A stretch of DNA of 37,583 nt, taken from the NCBI GenBank assembly GCA_013824245.1, contig PNNN01000040.1, forward strand, positions 1-37,583, given 5' to 3'. The first letter of the stretch is position 1, and each line of letters begins with the position of its first letter. A program made the translations under genes and the position numbers. The stretch comes from Chlorobiaceae bacterium. Its GTDB lineage: Bacteria; Bacteroidota; Ignavibacteria; UBA10030; SZUA-254. The notes below the pieces were generated by a model. That model worked only from the letters and a program-made list of their open reading frames with translations, made no database searches and was not told where the DNA came from. Below, piece by piece: positions 35,186-37,583 of this stretch.

Positions 35186-35287
35186 CTTAAATATGAACTA
35201 CTTAGTAATCGTATAGATGCTCGTAATATTTCGCATACAATGTAACTTGAAGATACCAAACAGAAGCGAAACTTGATGAAACAAATT

Positions 35288-35328
35288 TTAATTTCTACAT
35301 TCAACAACAGATTTTGGATGATAATGCA
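35288..35328 (+). repeat. 41-base direct repeat, right copy
   Basis: Matches 33450-33490 with two substitutions. It ends 26 bases before the start of the 35355 gene, so it may carry that gene's upstream region; a GATAAT at 35319-35324 could serve as a -10 box that the left copy (GATGAT) lacks. The rest of 35186-35287 is featureless. Confidence 0.8.
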
Positions 35329-35354
35329 ATTAAATTATAAATTTTATATCTTTA

Positions 35355-36053
35355 ATGAATGAAGAAAATACAAATACTATGGCGCGCGATGTAATAGGTT
35401 CTGATCAAACCGTTGATGGCTTGAGTGAGAAACAAAACGCCGCTGAAGTCAAGGATGGTACCAATCAGACTACTCTTGAAAACTCATCAACTTTTTGGCA
35501 GAAAATCAAAAAATTAAACTTTGTTTGGCCTAATATCATCAATTCTGTGATTGCATTGGGTACTATTTTTTTAGCCTGTGCCGCCTTTAAGCAATTGGTA
35601 ATCTACGAACATGCCACCCACATTGAGAACACTTCATATCTCGTATTGGGTGACATCAAACCATTACAGGTTACATCCGATGGGAAAGTTCAGGTAGAAT
35701 GGTTCACACGGAACATAGGTAAGACACCTGCCTACAAAGTTCGACAGATGACAAGGTTTAATCTCGGAGAGTTTACAGATGGAGAAGTCATAGCATTTCG
35801 CGCCCCAGCAAGTGATAGTGGGTTTGTTATTTCTCCGGGCAGTGAATATCAGAAATTTTCCAAATCTGATCCGCTCAGTCCTGAAGAAATGCTAAGAATC
35901 GGTCTTGGTCATTTGTATGTTCTCATTATAGTTGAATACGAAGATGTATTTCACCGCCTTCGATGGACTCGTGGCTACATTCATTACGTTCCAAGGGACT
36001 CCACATTTTACTTCATGAGAAAATATAATGACACAGATAGGTACGATAAGTGA
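35355..36053 (+). CDS. Single-pass membrane protein, unknown function
   Basis: Not recognised. The 232 residues have a polar N-terminus (about 1-55), one membrane helix (about 58-78, NIINSVIALGTIFLACAAF) and a beta-rich domain (about 90-220) opening with SYLVLGDIKPLQV. The motif RNIGKTPAYKVR is typical of a recurring class of anchored beta-sandwich proteins. The end RWTRGYIHYVPRDSTFYFMRKY is aromatic. The 36289 gene has the same plan and a like motif (NKGGPAKKL), so the two may be distant relatives. The ATG at 35355 is taken; no strong ribosome site is seen. Confidence 0.65.
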   Translation: MNEENTNTMARDVIGSDQTVDGLSEKQNAAEVKDGTNQTTLENSSTFWQKIKKLNFVWPNIINSVIALGTIFLACAAFKQLVIYEHATHIENTSYLVLGDIKPLQVTSDGKVQVEWFTRNIGKTPAYKVRQMTRFNLGEFTDGEVIAFRAPASDSGFVISPGSEYQKFSKSDPLSPEEMLRIGLGHLYVLIIVEYEDVFHRLRWTRGYIHYVPRDSTFYFMRKYNDTDRYDK

Positions 36054-36189
36054 AGTGCAATCTTAACGAAATTGAAAAGAGTAGACATACCCGGATATCA
36101 AACAATTATAAAGATGAATGATAGTTAGTAAATTATTCATTGAGTCTTCATATTTATATTGTTAATGAATTTATATTTTCGGATTAGGT

Positions 36190-36239
36190 AATGCGGTTGC
36201 TCATAAAAAATTGGTTTATAAGAGTTCGCAACCGACATT
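36190..36239. repeat. Hairpin upstream of the cassette-like unit
   Basis: AATGCGGTTGC (36190-36200) pairs with GCAACCGACATT (36228-36239), 11 bp with one bulge, and holds an inner ATAAA/TTTAT stem. It ends 17 bases before the left inverted repeat and could be the folded left side of a recombination site. The remaining bases of 36054-36256 show nothing else. Confidence 0.4.
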
Positions 36240-36256
36240 GCATTTTTACTAAGCAC

Positions 36257-36272
36257 GTTAGGCGACATTGTC
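36257..36272 (+). repeat. Left 16-base terminal inverted repeat
   Basis: GTTAGGCGACATTGTC matches the reverse complement of 36802-36817 at 15 of 16 bases. Its first seven bases, GTTAGGC, fit the integron core-site consensus GTTRRRY. Together with the right copy it bounds a 561-base unit that contains one gene. Confidence 0.75.
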
Positions 36273-36288
36273 ATTAGGAATACACAAC

Positions 36289-36816
36289 ATGAACATGATT
36301 GAGTTGATCGGTCTTATCCAGGCCGTTGTGCTTTTCGTAACAGCTATTATTATCGCGTGGTACACCTATGAGACACAAAAGATTCGGAAGGAGACTTCTA
36401 AACAGAACACCCTGTTATCGGAACAACTTCTGATCATGCAACGCTCTCATGAGCACGCTTTAACTAAGGAGCAATTTGAGTCACAGAGAGAAAAGAGTTT
36501 CATCCAGCCGCTTTTCAGATTTGAAGGTGGACAACACTCCACACAATCTGCCAAACTGCGATTCATCAACAAGGGTGGGCCAGCCAAGAAGCTAAAGGTT
36601 ATTCCAATTGACAACTTCATCGTCTCCATTCGACCAGCTACCATCATTGGGACAGATGAGAAGGGTGAGATTGAGCTTTCTGCAAGCGATCTCAGAACAC
36701 AAGACCGATTCAACTTTGAAATTGAGTATCAAGACAAACTCGACAAAATCTACAAGAAAAAATTCTATTTTCAACATCAAACAGGGCATATGCACGAAGA
36801 CGACAATGGCGCCTAA
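36289..36816 (+). CDS. Single-pass membrane protein in a cassette-like unit
   Basis: Not recognised. With the ATG at 36289 (AGGA nine bases before it) the protein has 175 residues: one membrane helix (about 4-24, LIGLIQAVVLFVTAIIIAW), a helical charged linker (about 27-70) and a beta-rich domain with PLFRFEGG, KLRFINKGGPAKKLKV and FNFEIEYQD. Its last codons lie within the right inverted repeat and its stop is part of GCCTAAC. That placement, with the start close to the left boundary, is the plan of an integron gene cassette or of a minimal mobile unit. Function unknown; it resembles the 35355 product in layout. Confidence 0.65.
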   Translation: MNMIELIGLIQAVVLFVTAIIIAWYTYETQKIRKETSKQNTLLSEQLLIMQRSHEHALTKEQFESQREKSFIQPLFRFEGGQHSTQSAKLRFINKGGPAKKLKVIPIDNFIVSIRPATIIGTDEKGEIELSASDLRTQDRFNFEIEYQDKLDKIYKKKFYFQHQTGHMHEDDNGA

Positions 36817-36817
36817 C
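36802..36817 (-). repeat. Right 16-base terminal inverted repeat
   Basis: GACAATGGCGCCTAAC, the inverted partner of 36257-36272, overlaps the end of the 36289 gene. GCCTAAC fits the integron attC core RYYYAAC, and the following ACGCCACTCAACG also reads like the start of an attC. No matching GTTRRRY follows within 150 bases, so a complete attC is not shown. Confidence 0.75.
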
Positions 36818-37111
36818 ACGCCACTCAACGTTCCCTCAGTTAATAAAGATTCTAGTTGGCCGCTCAATAGTTTTTGCTACAGCTTAACGTTCCACAGCAA
36901 TTCGCTTACGTCTGACTGCGCAAGACAACCTAATTAACTGTGTCTCCCTAAAAATCCCTCGTAAATAGAAAATACAAAAACACTCCGCCAATAATTATCT
37001 GCACCCATCTGTAAGTTGGGAAATGTTTTCGCTTGAGGTAAGTCCCGGCAATGCAAGCGATTTTAATAAAACGATGATACTATATCGGTAATCAAGAAAC
37101 CTTGTATAAAC
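36818..37111. other. Non-coding stretch between the cassette-like unit and the toxin remnant
   Basis: About 290 bases without a convincing gene. The first 130 bases may be the rest of a degenerate recombination site; the remainder is AT-rich and has no promoter, terminator or strong hairpin that I can defend. Confidence 0.4.
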
Positions 37112-37345
37112 TTATTCGTAATGAGTCCACATACGTATAACTTTTACGATATGTTCATTTTCTATAACTTGATAAACGAGGCGATGCTTGATATTAAAAC
37201 GGCGGGAGTATGCTCCTGTTAAATCTCCAACAAGTTTTTCATAAGGCGGTTGAATCTGATAGGGGTTATTTTCAAGGACTTTTAGCAACTCTATTTCACC
37301 AAGAAAGCTCCAGCGAGCATTTTTCCACAGGTGTTTTAAGTCCAC
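37112..37345 (-). pseudogene. yoeB: YoeB-family mRNA interferase toxin, N-terminally truncated
   Basis: YoeB toxins bind the ribosome and cut mRNA; the neighbour YefM inhibits them. The C-terminal two thirds are clear: ELLKVLENNPYQ, PPYEKLVGDLTGAYSRR, FNIKHRLVYQV and the terminal MWTHYE with the catalytic Glu, Arg and His-Tyr end in place. The family's first strand and helix (about 28 residues with the start codon) are missing. The matching part begins directly after the antitoxin stop, and the only start available (37345) adds residues read out of frame from the antitoxin gene. A deletion of roughly 85 bases at the junction explains this. Probably inactive. Confidence 0.7.
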
Positions 37346-37508
37346 GAATGATCGACTCGCGCATCTCGGGAATGGATAGAAGATATAAAGTCTCCTGTAT
37401 AGACATCCAATCGTCCATCGATATTAAAACCCCTGCATTTTTTTTACCAACAATTTGGATTGGCTCATGGGATTTTTCGGATTCGAGGATATGTATGATG
37501 AATATCAT
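37296..37508 (-). CDS. yefM: YefM/Phd-family antitoxin, probably shortened at the N-terminus
   Basis: YefM antitoxins bind their operator with an N-terminal domain and neutralise YoeB with the C-terminus. The match is strong from SHEPIQIVGKKNAGVLIS through DDWMSIQETLYLLSIPEMRE to the end EKCSLELSW. The usual opening (S-x-x-E-A-R-x-x-L) is absent: the protein begins MIFIIHILESEK, about ten residues short, and the frame upstream is closed by a TGA 12 bases before the ATG. Either the start is divergent or the gene is damaged along with its toxin. Upstream sequence to the window edge (37583) gave no convincing promoter. Confidence 0.65.
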   Translation of the reverse strand: MIFIIHILESEKSHEPIQIVGKKNAGVLISMDDWMSIQETLYLLSIPEMRESIIRGLKTPVEKCSLELSW

Positions 37509-37583
37509 TTGGATAATTCATTTATTTTTGTATACTACAACATCATTTCAACTACCGTCCTTAATATTTCACTTTGTTTAATC

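Noticed and set aside
36811-36960. Complete integron attC site
   Set aside because: The RYYYAAC box is present at 36811-36817 but no GTTRRRY follows within 150 bases and no integrase is seen; kept only as a resemblance.

Overview
This window looks like a chromosome segment from a Gram-negative bacterium of the Bacteroidota/Chlorobi (FCB) group, probably close to Ignavibacteria. That placement is inferred from gene content and protein style; no rRNA gene is present. Outer-envelope genes (TamB, both RfaE halves) show a Gram-negative envelope. A split nuoABCDEF complex I operon, an S16 with a long C-terminal tail, and the ffh-rpsP-KH-rimM-trmD-rplS order fit that group. Several promoters read as -35/-10 boxes with 17-base spacing, and several starts are TTG or GTG.

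Left part (1-14000, nearly all minus strand): a small gene plus nucleotidyltransferase pair that overlap by 59 bases, oligopeptidase B (ptrB), recN, then a translation operon read as ffh, rpsP, KH protein, rimM, trmD, rplS and an MqnA-like protein. Next is nuoA-B-C-D-E-F with its own promoter and a clear terminator hairpin just before ffh.

Middle part (14100-33000): a TrmH-type RNA methyltransferase diverges from a plus-strand envelope and RNA operon (rfaE1, rfaE2, tamB, rnr, dedA). queF follows on the other strand. A strong promoter then drives two large coiled-coil/TPR proteins, one with a membrane anchor and a TolB-like domain. A minus-strand group (nfo, amrS, a double-DUF309 protein) and a lone anmK close the section. 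anmK is bracketed by clusters of palindromic elements.

Right part (33000-37583) is accessory. About 400 bases of stacked palindromes are followed by a membrane-anchored matrixin-like metalloprotease lying between two 41-base direct repeats, two small membrane-anchored proteins that share an N-x-G-(x)-x-P-A motif, and a truncated YefM/YoeB toxin-antitoxin locus. One of the small proteins sits inside a 561-base unit with 16-base terminal inverted repeats that also resemble integron cassette core sites. The most novel-looking items are this unit, the matrixin and its flanking repeats, the coiled-coil/TolB pair, and a possible attenuator before ffh.
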